From JAAYLC01 sp964636665 (GTDB lineage Bacteria > Bacteroidota > Bacteroidia > Flavobacteriales > Flavobacteriaceae): a stretch of DNA of 32,233 nt. The stretch is from assembly GCA_964636665.1 (NCBI GenBank), contig CAZWVT010000017.1, positions 1-32,233 of the forward strand. Reading direction: 5' to 3'. Below, piece after piece: positions 16,382 to 24,874 of the stretch (position 1 is its first letter; every line of letters begins with the position of its first letter). The position numbers and the translations under genes are program-made. Below the pieces are notes generated by a model, which worked only from the letters and a program-made list of their open reading frames with translations, was not told the origin of the DNA and searched no databases.

Positions 16382-16831
16382 ATGAAAATATACACTAAGA
16401 CCGGAGANNNNNNNNNNNNNNNNNNNNNNNNNNNNNNNNNNNNNNNNNNNNNNNNNNNNNNNNNNNNNNNNNNNNNNNNNNNNNNNNNNNNNNNNNNNNN
16501 NNNNNNNTTAAACATTGAAAAAGTCAATGAGGAAAAAATCAAACTTTTGGAAGATGAAATGGATCGGATGAATGACAGCCTCCCTCCTATTACACATTTT
16601 ATTTTACCGGGCGGCTCGCCACTGGTGTCATCTTGTCATATTGCCCGCACTATATGTCGTCGGGCAGAACGTCGTGCAACAGCATTGTCCGAGCAAAATG
16701 AAGTCGATCCGATGGTAATTAAATACTTGAATAGATTGTCTGATTATTTATTTGTGCTGGCACGGAAATTGTCAATAGACACCGCAGCAGAAGAAATTAA
16801 ATGGATTCCCGACAAGCTGGAACAACCTTAG
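16382..16831 (+). CDS. PduO-type cob(I)alamin adenosyltransferase, interrupted by assembly gap
   Basis: The enzyme transfers the adenosyl group of ATP to cob(I)alamin to make coenzyme B12. The N-terminal MKIYTKTG plus a partial GA codon fits the ATP-binding TGDKG motif, whose remainder is lost in 100 N. After the gap the sequence continues with LNIEKVNEEKIKLLEDEMDR, THFILPGGSPLVSSCHIART, CRRAERRATAL and YLNRLSDYLFVLARK, all conserved in the family, including the ATP-contacting arginines. The frame happens to be kept across the gap. About 115 residues are visible while family members have about 190, so roughly 70-80 residues are missing and the true gap is longer than 100 bases. It is not a pseudogene on this evidence. 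Confidence 0.88.
   Translation: MKIYTKTGXXXXXXXXXXXXXXXXXXXXXXXXXXXXXXXXXXLNIEKVNEEKIKLLEDEMDRMNDSLPPITHFILPGGSPLVSSCHIARTICRRAERRATALSEQNEVDPMVIKYLNRLSDYLFVLARKLSIDTAAEEIKWIPDKLEQP
16408..16507. other. Assembly gap of 100 N
   Basis: Exactly 100 N lie inside the adenosyltransferase gene. The round number suggests a placeholder rather than a measured size. Confidence 0.98.
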
Positions 16832-16893
16832 ATTTTTTTACTAAAATTTTAAAATGTTCTTTAAAATAAAGCTTATAATTAATTGTATTTTGC

Positions 16894-16923
16894 TTGGTTT
16901 TATCAGTTTAAAATCTATTTTTG
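16894..16923 (+). promoter_or_regulatory. Full Bacteroidota promoter of the DUF2795 gene
   Basis: TTG (16894-16896), a 19-bp spacer and TATTTTTG (16916-16923) match the -33/-7 consensus. The ATG at 16948 lies 24 bp downstream. The -7 element explains why the in-frame TTG at 16921 is not the start. Confidence 0.75.
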
Positions 16924-16947
16924 CAAAAACATAAAAACGTATTCGCT

Positions 16948-17169
16948 ATGTATTGGACTTTAGAATTGGCATCATATTTAAGCGATGCGCCCTGGCCGGC
17001 TACTAAAGACGAATTAATTGATTATGCCATTCGTACTGGTGCACCGTTAGAAGTAGTAGAAAATCTTCAATCCATTGAAGACGAAGGAGATTCCTACGAT
17101 TCGATTGAAGAGATTTGGTCAGATTATCCAACAGATGATGATTTTCTTTGGAATGAAGATGAATATTAA
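16948..17169 (+). CDS. DUF2795 domain-containing protein
   Basis: The product is a small acidic protein of 73 residues starting with MYWTLELASYLSDAPWPATK. This belongs to the DUF2795 family of Bacteroidota. ELIDYAIRTGAPLEVVENLQ probably forms two helices of a winged-helix-like or helical domain, and the tail EEIWSDYPTDDDFLWNEDEY is acidic and rich in aromatic residues. No function is known. It has its own consensus promoter and a strong terminator, so it is a single-gene transcript upstream of secA. Confidence 0.85.
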   Translation: MYWTLELASYLSDAPWPATKDELIDYAIRTGAPLEVVENLQSIEDEGDSYDSIEEIWSDYPTDDDFLWNEDEY

Positions 17170-17190
17170 TTTCTACAAACATTGAAAAAT

Positions 17191-17226
17191 AAAAGTCTCT
17201 TGCATCCAAAGAGACTTTTTTATTTT
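17191..17226 (+). terminator. Intrinsic terminator after the DUF2795 gene
   Basis: A stem of at least 9 bp pairs AAGTCTCTT (17193-17201) with AAGAGACTT (17209-17217) around a GCATCCA loop, followed by a T-rich run. Confidence 0.88.
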
Positions 17227-17262
17227 GAGCTTATTTTATAAAAAACAACAACGGACAATCAT

Positions 17263-17270
17263 TATATTTG
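17263..17270 (+). promoter_or_regulatory. -7 element of secA
   Basis: TATATTTG matches TAnnTTTG, 74 bp before the secA ATG. No TTG at the usual distance upstream. Confidence 0.6.
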
Positions 17271-17301
17271 CATCGTTCACAACGACAATAAAAAGCAGAA
17301 A

Positions 17302-17344
17302 ATGCGCGCTGATTTACAAAGAATCAGCATAAAAAAACAGTACT
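17302..17344 (+). promoter_or_regulatory. secA leader with hairpin and possible upstream ORF
   Basis: GCTGATT (17308-17314) and AATCAGC (17322-17328) form a 7-bp stem with a 7-nt loop, ending 16 bp before the secA ATG. An ATG at 17302 opens a 27-codon frame that ends at 17385 and overlaps the start of secA in a different frame. Both could affect translation of secA, but neither is proven. Confidence 0.35.
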
Positions 17345-20300
17345 ATGGGATTTTTAGACAGTATATTAAAAGTATTTGTAGGTGATAAGGCGAAGAAAGA
17401 TATCGGAACCATACAACCCTTGGTAAACGAAATAAAGAAGCACGAATCCGACTTACAAAAACTCTCCCACGATGAATTAAGAGCGAAATCCGATTATTTC
17501 AGACAAGAGATTACAAACGCCAAAGCAGCTATTCAAAAACAAATAGACGATTTGGAAGAAAAGTCTAAACACGAAGAAGATATCGACCGAAAAGAAGAAA
17601 TTTACAATGAAATCGACCGGTTAAAAGATCAGAGTTATGAAGTTGAAAAAGAAACTCTAAATCGCATTCTTCCTGAAGCTTTTGCTGTGATGAAAGAAAC
17701 AGCAAGACGGTTTAAAGAAAACTCAACAATCACAGTTACTGCAAATGCCTTTGACCGAGAAATTTCAGCCGCCAAAGATTATGTAGAACTGAATGACGAC
17801 AAAGCAATCTGGAAAAATTCCTGGGATGCTGCCGGAAAACCGATTACGTGGGATATGATTCATTACGACGTACAGTTGATTGGTGGAATTGCACTACATC
17901 AGGGAAAAGTTGCGGAAATGATGACAGGGGAAGGAAAAACATTGGTTGCCACGCTTCCGTTATACCTTAACGCATTGGCAAAAAACGGCGTGCACCTCGT
18001 AACAGTCAACGATTACTTGGCAAGACGCGACAGCACTTGGATGGCTCCGCTTTTTCAATTTCACGGAATGACTGTGGATTGTATAGACAATCACCAACCC
18101 AATTCTGCGTCGCGAAGGAAAGCTTATATGGCCGACATTACTTATGGAACCAATAACGAATTTGGTTTTGATTACCTTCGTGACAACATGGCACACTCTC
18201 CCGATGATTTGGTTCAACGGCCGCATCATTACGCCATCGTGGATGAGGTGGATTCGGTTTTGATAGACGATGCCCGTACGCCGCTGATTATTTCAGGGCC
18301 CGTTCCACAAGGAGACCGACACGAATTCAATGAGCTAAAGCCTAAAATTCAAAATATTGTCGATGTCCAAAGACGTTATCTGACAGGTGTATTGGCAGAA
18401 GCAAAACGCCTGATTAAAGAAGGAGATGAAAAAGAAGGCGGCTTCCAATTGTTGAGAGTCTATCGCGGACTTCCTAAAAACAAAGCTTTAATTAAATTTT
18501 TATCGGAAGAAGGTGTTCGTCAGATTCTCCAAAAAACCGAGAATCACTATATGAGCGACAACAATCGCGAGATGCCGAAAGTTGATGCCGAACTTTATTT
18601 TGTCATCGACGAGAAAAACAATCAGATTGAACTGACCGACAAAGGTGTAGATTATCTTTCAGGAGAAGGCGATCCCGATTTTTTTATTATGCCGGAAATG
18701 GGTACGGAAATCGCTCAAATTGAAAAACAAGACATCTCCACAGAAGAAAAAGCCAAACTAAAAGAAGAACTTTTCAGAGATTTTTCTATCAAAAGCGAAC
18801 GAATTCACACGATGAACCAGCTTTTAAAAGCTTATACGCTTTTTGAGAAAGACGACCAATACGTTGTCATCGACAACAAGGTAATGATTGTGGATGAACA
18901 AACCGGACGTATTATGGACGGGCGTCGGTACAGTGACGGACTTCACCAAGCCATCGAAGCCAAGGAAAATGTAAAAATTGAAGCCGCAACTCAAACCTTT
19001 GCTACCGTTACACTTCAGAACTACTTTAGAATGTATCGCAAGCTTTCAGGGATGACCGGTACGGCAATTACCGAAGCCGGAGAATTGTGGGAAATCTACA
19101 AGTTGGATGTTGTTGAAATCCCTACTAACCGCCCGATTGCGAGAGACGACAGAGAAGACAAAATTTACAAAACAAAAAGAGAAAAATACAATGCCGTTAT
19201 CGAGGAAGTTGCAGCTTTATCCAACGCCGGACGCCCTGTTTTAATCGGTACCACTTCGGTGGAAATTTCAGAATTGCTCAGCCGTATGTTGAGTATCCGA
19301 AATATCAAACACAATGTATTAAACGCAAAACTTCACAAAAGAGAAGCAGAAATTGTAGCGGAAGCCGGAAAAAGCGGAGTTGTTACAATTGCGACCAATA
19401 TGGCAGGGCGTGGGACGGATATTAAACTCAGCGATGAGGTAAAAGCTGCCGGCGGACTTGCCATCATTGGAACAGAAAGACACGATTCCCGACGTGTGGA
19501 CAGACAGCTACGCGGACGAAGCGGACGTCAGGGAGATCCGGGAAGTTCACAATTTTACGTTTCATTGGAAGACAATTTGATGCGTTTATTCGGAAGTGAA
19601 CGAATCTCCAAAATGATGGACCGACTTGGATTAAAAGAAGGCGAAGTGATTCAACACAGCATGATTTCCAAATCCATCGAACGTGCACAGAAAAAAGTAG
19701 AAGAAAACAACTTCGGAATCCGAAAAAGACTATTGGAATATGACGATGTGATGAATGCACAACGTGAAGTTGTGTACAAAAGACGTTATCACGCACTCTT
19801 CGGAGATCGTCTTCGTGTGGATATCGCAAATATGATTTACGATACAGCCGAAGTTATTACCGAAACCAACAAAGCAACCCAAGATTTCAGTAATTTCGAA
19901 TTTGAATTGATTCGCTATTTTTCAATGAGTTCTCCGATTACCCAACAGGAATTTGAGAAAAAAGACATCCAGGAAATTGCCGGAAAAGTCTATAAAGCTG
20001 CTTATGAAGCTTATCACAATAAGATGATGCGAAATGCTGAAATTGCATATCCTGTCATCAGGCAAGTTTATGAAACGCAAAAAGACAAATACAAGCGCAT
20101 TTTGGTACCGTTTACTGACGGCATCAAAACATTAAACGTTGCAACCGATTTAGAAAAAGCTTATGAAACTGAAGGAAAACAATTAATCTTAGATTTCGAA
20201 AAAAATATTTCCTTGGCAATTATTGACGATGCGTGGAAAACCCACCTCCGTAAAATGGATGAGTTGAAACAATCGGTTCAGCTTGCTGTTCACGAACAAA

Positions 20301-20704
20301 AAGATCCTTTGCTAATTTATAAATTTGAAGCATTTGAACTTTTTAAATCGATGATTGACAAAGTGAATAAAGATGTAATTTCCTTTTTATTCAAAGGAGA
20401 ATTGCCACAACAAGATCAGGAACAAATCCGAGAAGCACGCGAACAGCGACGCAAAGAAAACTTGAGCGAGCAAAAAGATGAAATTCCAAATATGGATGAA
20501 CGGGCTGCGCAAGCAAGAGCTGCCGGAAACACACAACCTCAGCAGCAGCAAGTAACTGAAACCATTGTTCGGGAACAACCCAAAATCGGACGGAATGATA
20601 GAGTTACTATCAAAAATGTACTTAACGGCGAAAATAAAACAATGAAATACAAACAAGCAATTCCATTGTTAGAGAAAGGAGATTGGGTATTGGTTGATCA
20701 ATAA
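17345..20704 (+). CDS. secA: Preprotein translocase ATPase SecA, Bacteroidota type
   Basis: SecA drives export of unfolded preproteins through SecYEG with ATP. Visible are Walker A MTGEGKT (residues 193-199), the DEVD box (300-303) and DDARTPLIISGP. Further on are MSGTAIT-like GMTGTAITEAGEL, ATNMAGRGTDI and the GTERHDSRRVDRQLRGRSGR helicase motif. At 1119 residues it is about 200 longer than the E. coli protein. One cause is a charged, coiled-coil-like insertion at about residues 58-105 (KQIDDLEEKSKHEEDIDRKE); another lies in the preprotein cross-linking region. The C-terminus lacks the zinc-binding CxCxSG...CH/C motif. After IGRND it continues with RVTIKNVLNGENKTMKYK and ends in VLVDQ. The gene has its own promoter and a strong terminator. 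Confidence 0.97.
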   Translation: MGFLDSILKVFVGDKAKKDIGTIQPLVNEIKKHESDLQKLSHDELRAKSDYFRQEITNAKAAIQKQIDDLEEKSKHEEDIDRKEEIYNEIDRLKDQSYEVEKETLNRILPEAFAVMKETARRFKENSTITVTANAFDREISAAKDYVELNDDKAIWKNSWDAAGKPITWDMIHYDVQLIGGIALHQGKVAEMMTGEGKTLVATLPLYLNALAKNGVHLVTVNDYLARRDSTWMAPLFQFHGMTVDCIDNHQPNSASRRKAYMADITYGTNNEFGFDYLRDNMAHSPDDLVQRPHHYAIVDEVDSVLIDDARTPLIISGPVPQGDRHEFNELKPKIQNIVDVQRRYLTGVLAEAKRLIKEGDEKEGGFQLLRVYRGLPKNKALIKFLSEEGVRQILQKTENHYMSDNNREMPKVDAELYFVIDEKNNQIELTDKGVDYLSGEGDPDFFIMPEMGTEIAQIEKQDISTEEKAKLKEELFRDFSIKSERIHTMNQLLKAYTLFEKDDQYVVIDNKVMIVDEQTGRIMDGRRYSDGLHQAIEAKENVKIEAATQTFATVTLQNYFRMYRKLSGMTGTAITEAGELWEIYKLDVVEIPTNRPIARDDREDKIYKTKREKYNAVIEEVAALSNAGRPVLIGTTSVEISELLSRMLSIRNIKHNVLNAKLHKREAEIVAEAGKSGVVTIATNMAGRGTDIKLSDEVKAAGGLAIIGTERHDSRRVDRQLRGRSGRQGDPGSSQFYVSLEDNLMRLFGSERISKMMDRLGLKEGEVIQHSMISKSIERAQKKVEENNFGIRKRLLEYDDVMNAQREVVYKRRYHALFGDRLRVDIANMIYDTAEVITETNKATQDFSNFEFELIRYFSMSSPITQQEFEKKDIQEIAGKVYKAAYEAYHNKMMRNAEIAYPVIRQVYETQKDKYKRILVPFTDGIKTLNVATDLEKAYETEGKQLILDFEKNISLAIIDDAWKTHLRKMDELKQSVQLAVHEQKDPLLIYKFEAFELFKSMIDKVNKDVISFLFKGELPQQDQEQIREAREQRRKENLSEQKDEIPNMDERAAQARAAGNTQPQQQQVTETIVREQPKIGRNDRVTIKNVLNGENKTMKYKQAIPLLEKGDWVLVDQ

Positions 20705-20722
20705 ATTTAAAAAATCACATTG

Positions 20723-20765
20723 AAATATCCTGTTTTAATAAAAATAAAACAGGATATTTTTTATT
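20723..20765 (+). terminator. Intrinsic terminator of secA
   Basis: A perfect 15-bp stem (20723-20737 with 20745-20759) encloses a 7-nt loop and is followed by T-rich DNA. It lies 18 bp after the secA stop. Confidence 0.92.
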
Positions 20766-20844
20766 AGACACGTCTTTATAGCCTTAGAATGTAACAAAAA
20801 AATTAATTTATTCAGACTTCATATAATATTTCGCACGTTAAAGG

Positions 20845-20857
20845 GTTGTTAAACAAC
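20845..20857. repeat. Small inverted repeat upstream of htrA
   Basis: GTTGTT and AACAAC flank a single A, about 90 bp before the htrA start. It could be a regulator site for the stress-type protease gene; the assignment is speculative. No exact -7 element is seen in this 243-bp gap. Confidence 0.3.
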
Positions 20858-20947
20858 ATCCTCTGGCATAGATTTTTCTATTCTTGAAAAGAATTTGTAT
20901 ATTTTTCATCAAAACGGTTTAAAATAACATTTTAAAAAAATGAGATT

Positions 20948-22348
20948 ATGAAGCAAAAATTTCAATTATTTTTAGTTGCACTCCTCTCAGGAATGCTCAC
21001 TTTGGGCGGATATAAGTATTTAGAAAACAATGAAACCGATTCTTTAAGTTCTTCCATAACCGTGGAAGATACAACTCCCTTTGTCCAGACTAATTTTACC
21101 GGTAGCGCAGCCGAAATGAACACCGATTTTACACAAGCTGCAGAAATGACCGTCCATGCAGTCGTTCACGTTAAAAACATTACCGTAAGTCATCAACCTA
21201 CCAACATTTTTGAGTTTTTTCAGGGTGGCGGACGTCCTCGTGCGATGGTAGGTAGCGGAAGTGGAGTCATTGTTTCTCCGGACGGATATATTGTGACCAA
21301 CAACCACGTAATAGCAAATGCTTCTTCATTGGAAATAACTTTAAATGACAACAGAACCTATACTGCCAAAGTAGTCGGTACTGATCCTGCTACAGACATA
21401 GCATTGCTAAAAATTGAAGAAGAAGGTGAATTTCCTTATTTGCCATTCGGAGATTCTGATGCCGTAAAAGTGGGCGAATGGGTACTTGCCGTTGGAAATC
21501 CATTTAATTTGACTTCTACCGTTACAGCCGGAATCATCAGTGCCAAAGCAAGAAATCTTCCTCAATTTGAAGGGAGTCCACTGTCATTTATTCAAACCGA
21601 TGCCGCAGTAAACCGTGGAAACAGCGGTGGTGCTTTAGTAAATACACGTGGCGAATTAATCGGAATTAATACTGCCATTACCTCCGAAACCGGAAGTTAC
21701 GTGGGTTATGCTTTTGCAGTTCCTTCTAACAACGCACGGAAAGTAATCGAAGACATTCTCGAATATGGAAATGTACAACGCGGAATATTGGGAATCCGAG
21801 TGGGAAGTTTAAATCCTGAATTAATTAAACATTATGGCATTACCGAAACTCAAGGCGTGTTCGTTGGCGATGTGGAACAAGGAAGCGGTGCAGATAAAGC
21901 CGGGCTTAAAAAGGGTGACATTATAAAAAATATTGATGGAATCCGGATTAATCAATATGCAGATATGTCCGGATATTTAGGCTCGAAAAGACCGGATGAT
22001 ATTATAAATGTAACCGTTCTACGAAACGGCAAAGAAAGAGATTTCAAGGTTAAACTTTCCAAATTAGAAACAACGACCATTAATGAGTTGGGAATTGAAG
22101 TCAAAAACTTAAATCCCGAAGAATTAAAATCAAAAAACATTGCTCACGGAGTTCTGGTTACTCGCGCATTGACCCCTGAAATTTCCCAATATAATTTGGA
22201 AGGAATTGTGATTACCCATTTAAATGATGAAGTGGTAAATAATATTGGAGATGTAGATAGAATAATGAACAACAAAAAATACCGAAACCCGATTAAGATG
22301 ACTTTTGTCGATCAACAAGGAAAAACAAATACATTTATTTTTCGATAA
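20948..22348 (+). CDS. DegP/HtrA-type serine protease with PDZ domains
   Basis: The periplasmic protease/chaperone degrades or protects misfolded envelope proteins. The N-terminus is one hydrophobic segment (LFLVALLSGMLTLGGYKYL), either a signal peptide or an anchor. The trypsin-like domain shows all three catalytic residues: His120 in VTNNHV, Asp150 in ATDIALLK and Ser226 in GNSGGAL. LGIRVGSLNPELIKHYGITE at about residue 285 opens the first PDZ domain, and a second, more divergent PDZ occupies the last 95 residues. The length of 466 is normal. The gene follows secA, fitting a cluster for export and envelope quality control. It has its own terminator at 22376. An upstream inverted repeat could mediate stress control. 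Confidence 0.95.
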   Translation: MKQKFQLFLVALLSGMLTLGGYKYLENNETDSLSSSITVEDTTPFVQTNFTGSAAEMNTDFTQAAEMTVHAVVHVKNITVSHQPTNIFEFFQGGGRPRAMVGSGSGVIVSPDGYIVTNNHVIANASSLEITLNDNRTYTAKVVGTDPATDIALLKIEEEGEFPYLPFGDSDAVKVGEWVLAVGNPFNLTSTVTAGIISAKARNLPQFEGSPLSFIQTDAAVNRGNSGGALVNTRGELIGINTAITSETGSYVGYAFAVPSNNARKVIEDILEYGNVQRGILGIRVGSLNPELIKHYGITETQGVFVGDVEQGSGADKAGLKKGDIIKNIDGIRINQYADMSGYLGSKRPDDIINVTVLRNGKERDFKVKLSKLETTTINELGIEVKNLNPEELKSKNIAHGVLVTRALTPEISQYNLEGIVITHLNDEVVNNIGDVDRIMNNKKYRNPIKMTFVDQQGKTNTFIFR

Positions 22349-22375
22349 ATGATACTTCTATTTTATCATAACAAT

Positions 22376-22410
22376 AAACTGCCTGTTCTATAATGAGGCA
22401 GTTTTTTATT
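22376..22410 (+). terminator. Intrinsic terminator of htrA
   Basis: A 9-bp perfect stem pairs AAACTGCCT (22376-22384) with AGGCAGTTT (22396-22404), followed by a T run. Confidence 0.88.
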
Positions 22411-22514
22411 TAATTATAACCAACCGAGAAAATATTGAATATTCACTTTCTATAGATTTTTGAGATACAGTTTTATATCTCTCCTATTAATTTCCGATAG
22501 TTTAATAAATTCAT

Positions 22515-22522
22515 TACTTTTG
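22515..22522 (+). promoter_or_regulatory. -7 element of the GAPDH gene
   Basis: TACTTTTG matches TAnnTTTG, 57 bp before the ATG at 22580. Confidence 0.55.
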
Positions 22523-22579
22523 CGCTCAATTTTCAACTATCTCTGATATTTTAATTCAGATTCTAAAAAAATATTTATT

Positions 22580-24028
22580 ATGCGTTCTGATGACGTTTAC
22601 ACAAAAGAGCTTTCTTTCCAAACCGACCGACGTAAAGCCGGGGTTGAATTCATTAAAATCCTAAGTGATTTATGGTATGACAAGTCAATTGAATTAGTTC
22701 TTTTCCGGAATCAATTAATCGATCGCAGTGTTAGTGAAATTCTTGCACTTCACGAATATGCTGCCGAATTTGTAGAAAAACCTATTTCAGTTTTCGACTC
22801 TGTTGAAATTGCTCAAGCGATTAAAACTTTAGATCTGCCGCCGGCAAAATTGGATATCGGAAGATTGACTTATGAGTTTCAATTAGAAGACGACAAGTAT
22901 TCAAATGCACTGTCGTTTGTGTCTGACAAACTAAAAACAGCAAAAGAATCCAAAGCTATCGTTCCTAAAGATGTAGTTTTATACGGTTTTGGACGTATCG
23001 GTCGTTTGTTGGCGCGTGAGTTAATGTCAAAAACAGGAAAAGGAAATCAATTGCGTTTACGCGCGATTGTCGTCCGTGGAAATATTGATGAAAACGTTCT
23101 TAACAAAAGAGCCAGTTTATTACAGCACGATTCCGTACACGGTGATTTCCCGGGAATCGTTCGTGTGGATGTTGAAAAGAAAAGTTTAATTATAAACGGA
23201 ACCGAAGTGCATATTATTTCCGCCAATAGTCCTGAGGAAATAGATTATACCCAATACGGAATCAATGACGCCTTGGTAATTGACAATACCGGAGCTTTCA
23301 GAGATGATGAAGCTTTAAAGCGTCATTTGAGTGCCAAAGGTGCTTCCAAAGTATTGTTGACTGCTCCCGGAAAAGGCGTTCCGAATATCGTTCACGGCGT
23401 GAATCACTTGGAATATAATCCAAATACGGTAGCTATTTTCTCTGCCGCTTCTTGTACTACAAATGCCATCACTCCCATTCTAAAAGTTATGGAAGATTCT
23501 TATGGCATCTCTCGCGGACATTTGGAAACAATTCACGCATACACCAATGATCAAAATTTGGTGGACAATATGCACAAAAAATACAGAAGAGGTCGCGCTG
23601 CTGCTCTTAATATGGTAATCACAGAAACCGGAGCCGGCGCTGCAGTTGCAAAAGCACTCCCGTCATTGGCAGGAAAACTGACTTCCAACGCCATCCGTGT
23701 TCCCGTACCTAATGGCTCTTTAGTAGTTCTTAATTTGGAATTAGATAAAAACACCACGAAAGACGAACTAAACCGGGCGATAAAAGATGCCGCTTTAAAC
23801 GGCAATTTAGTAGAGCAAATTCGATATTCTTGGAATAACGAATTGGTATCATCGGATATCGTTGGATGTGCCGAACCTGCAATTTTCGACAGCAACGCCA
23901 CAATTGTAGCGGAAGACGGAAAAAACGTTGTTTTATATGTATGGTATGACAACGAATACGGATACAGTCATCAAGTAATCAGACTTGCTAAATACGTAGC
24001 ACAAGTAAGACGTTATACTTATTATTAA
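22580..24028 (+). CDS. Glyceraldehyde-3-phosphate dehydrogenase with N-terminal extension
   Basis: The 482-residue protein is about 145 residues longer than a standard GAPDH. Residues 1-130 are an extra helical domain unlike known GAPDH parts. The NAD(P)-binding motif VVLYGFGRIGRLLARE begins near 132. The catalytic Cys292 lies in SAASCTTNAITP and the activating His319 in TIHAYT. YDNEYGYSHQVI at the end is the usual substrate-site segment. Many Bacteroidota carry this long form, often beside a standard one; whether it serves glycolysis or gluconeogenesis, and NAD or NADP, cannot be decided from motifs alone. ATG 22580 is the only start that keeps the extension. It is a single-gene transcript with its own -7 element and a terminator. 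Confidence 0.93.
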   Translation: MRSDDVYTKELSFQTDRRKAGVEFIKILSDLWYDKSIELVLFRNQLIDRSVSEILALHEYAAEFVEKPISVFDSVEIAQAIKTLDLPPAKLDIGRLTYEFQLEDDKYSNALSFVSDKLKTAKESKAIVPKDVVLYGFGRIGRLLARELMSKTGKGNQLRLRAIVVRGNIDENVLNKRASLLQHDSVHGDFPGIVRVDVEKKSLIINGTEVHIISANSPEEIDYTQYGINDALVIDNTGAFRDDEALKRHLSAKGASKVLLTAPGKGVPNIVHGVNHLEYNPNTVAIFSAASCTTNAITPILKVMEDSYGISRGHLETIHAYTNDQNLVDNMHKKYRRGRAAALNMVITETGAGAAVAKALPSLAGKLTSNAIRVPVPNGSLVVLNLELDKNTTKDELNRAIKDAALNGNLVEQIRYSWNNELVSSDIVGCAEPAIFDSNATIVAEDGKNVVLYVWYDNEYGYSHQVIRLAKYVAQVRRYTYY

Positions 24029-24047
24029 GAACAAATATTAATTCTAC

Positions 24048-24078
24048 AAAAGGTTTGGCTTTATGTCAAACCTTTTTT
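24048..24078 (+). terminator. Intrinsic terminator between GAPDH and trmD
   Basis: A perfect 10-bp stem pairs AAAAGGTTTG (24048-24057) with CAAACCTTTT (24067-24076), with further T residues downstream. It ends 22 bp before the trmD GTG. Confidence 0.9.
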
Positions 24079-24099
24079 ATTTTAATCAAAAAATTTGTT

Positions 24100-24780
24100 G
24101 TGCGAATAGACATCATTTCCGTACTTCCTGAACTTTTAAAAAGTGCTTTCGAATCGTCGATTTTAAAACGGGCAATTGAAAACAATTTAGCCGAAGTACA
24201 TTTTCACAATCTACGAAATTACGCCTCCAACAAATACAGACAGACCGATGATTATCAATTTGGTGGCGGTTCCGGAATGGTTATGATGATTGAACCTATC
24301 GATAAATGTATTTCAGAATTAAAATCACAACGCGATTACGACGAAGTCGTTTACATGACACCCGATGGCAAAAAATTTAATCAGCAAATTGCAAATGAAC
24401 TTTCACTAAAAGAAAATCTTATTATTCTTTGCGGTCATTACAAAGGTGTAGATCAGCGGGTTCGCGACCATCTTATTACTCGTGAAATTTCTATCGGAGA
24501 TTTTGTTTTAACCGGTGGGGAACTTGCCGCAGCCGTAGTTTGCGATGCCGTAATTCGACTAATTCCCGGCGTACTCGGTGATGAAACCAGTGCACTTACG
24601 GATTCATTTCAAGACAATCTATTGGCACCACCTATATATACTCGACCTGCAGATTATAAAGGTTGGAAAGTTCCCGAAATACTATTAAGCGGCAATGCCC
24701 AAAAAATAGAAACATGGCGAGAAGAACAAGCTATAAAACATACACAAGCGAATCGCCCGGACTTATTGGATAATGAATAA
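24100..24780 (+). CDS. trmD: tRNA (guanine-N1)-methyltransferase TrmD, GTG start
   Basis: TrmD methylates G37 next to the anticodon of tRNAs read by CNN codons, preventing frameshifts. The 226-residue protein starts at a GTG, giving MRIDIISVLPELLKSAFESS, the family start. An in-frame TTG at 24055 would put 15 extra residues inside the upstream terminator hairpin. Trefoil-knot motifs are visible: YQFGGGSGMVMMIEPID, YMTPDGKKF, LIILCGHYKGVDQRV and ISIGDFVLTGGELAA. The last holds the SAM-binding loop and the catalytic Asp of this family. No promoter is obvious in the 22 bp after the terminator, so expression probably depends on readthrough from GAPDH or on a non-consensus promoter. Confidence 0.93.
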   Translation: MRIDIISVLPELLKSAFESSILKRAIENNLAEVHFHNLRNYASNKYRQTDDYQFGGGSGMVMMIEPIDKCISELKSQRDYDEVVYMTPDGKKFNQQIANELSLKENLIILCGHYKGVDQRVRDHLITREISIGDFVLTGGELAAAVVCDAVIRLIPGVLGDETSALTDSFQDNLLAPPIYTRPADYKGWKVPEILLSGNAQKIETWREEQAIKHTQANRPDLLDNE

Positions 24781-24844
24781 GTTATGTTTATTGCAACCCA
24801 TTGGATAATTTTGGTCTTACTTATCAAATAAGACATGTAAAATT

Positions 24845-24874
24845 TTGCATCAATATAGAATTTAAGTATTTTTG
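24845..24874 (+). promoter_or_regulatory. Full Bacteroidota promoter of rplS
   Basis: TTTTG ending at 24847, a 19-bp spacer and TATTTTTG (24867-24874) match the -33/-7 consensus. It lies between trmD and rplS, so rplS is transcribed on its own. Confidence 0.78.

Noticed and set aside
16330..16542. Minus-strand frame across the N run
   Set aside because: Half of it is undetermined sequence, and it is antisense to a clear adenosyltransferase.
24055..24099. TTG start extending TrmD by 15 residues
   Set aside because: It would lie inside the terminator stem, and the residues are not family-like.
24814..24834. GTCTTA/TAAGAC hairpin after trmD as a terminator
   Set aside because: The stem is only 6 bp and no T run follows; readthrough or another signal is as likely.
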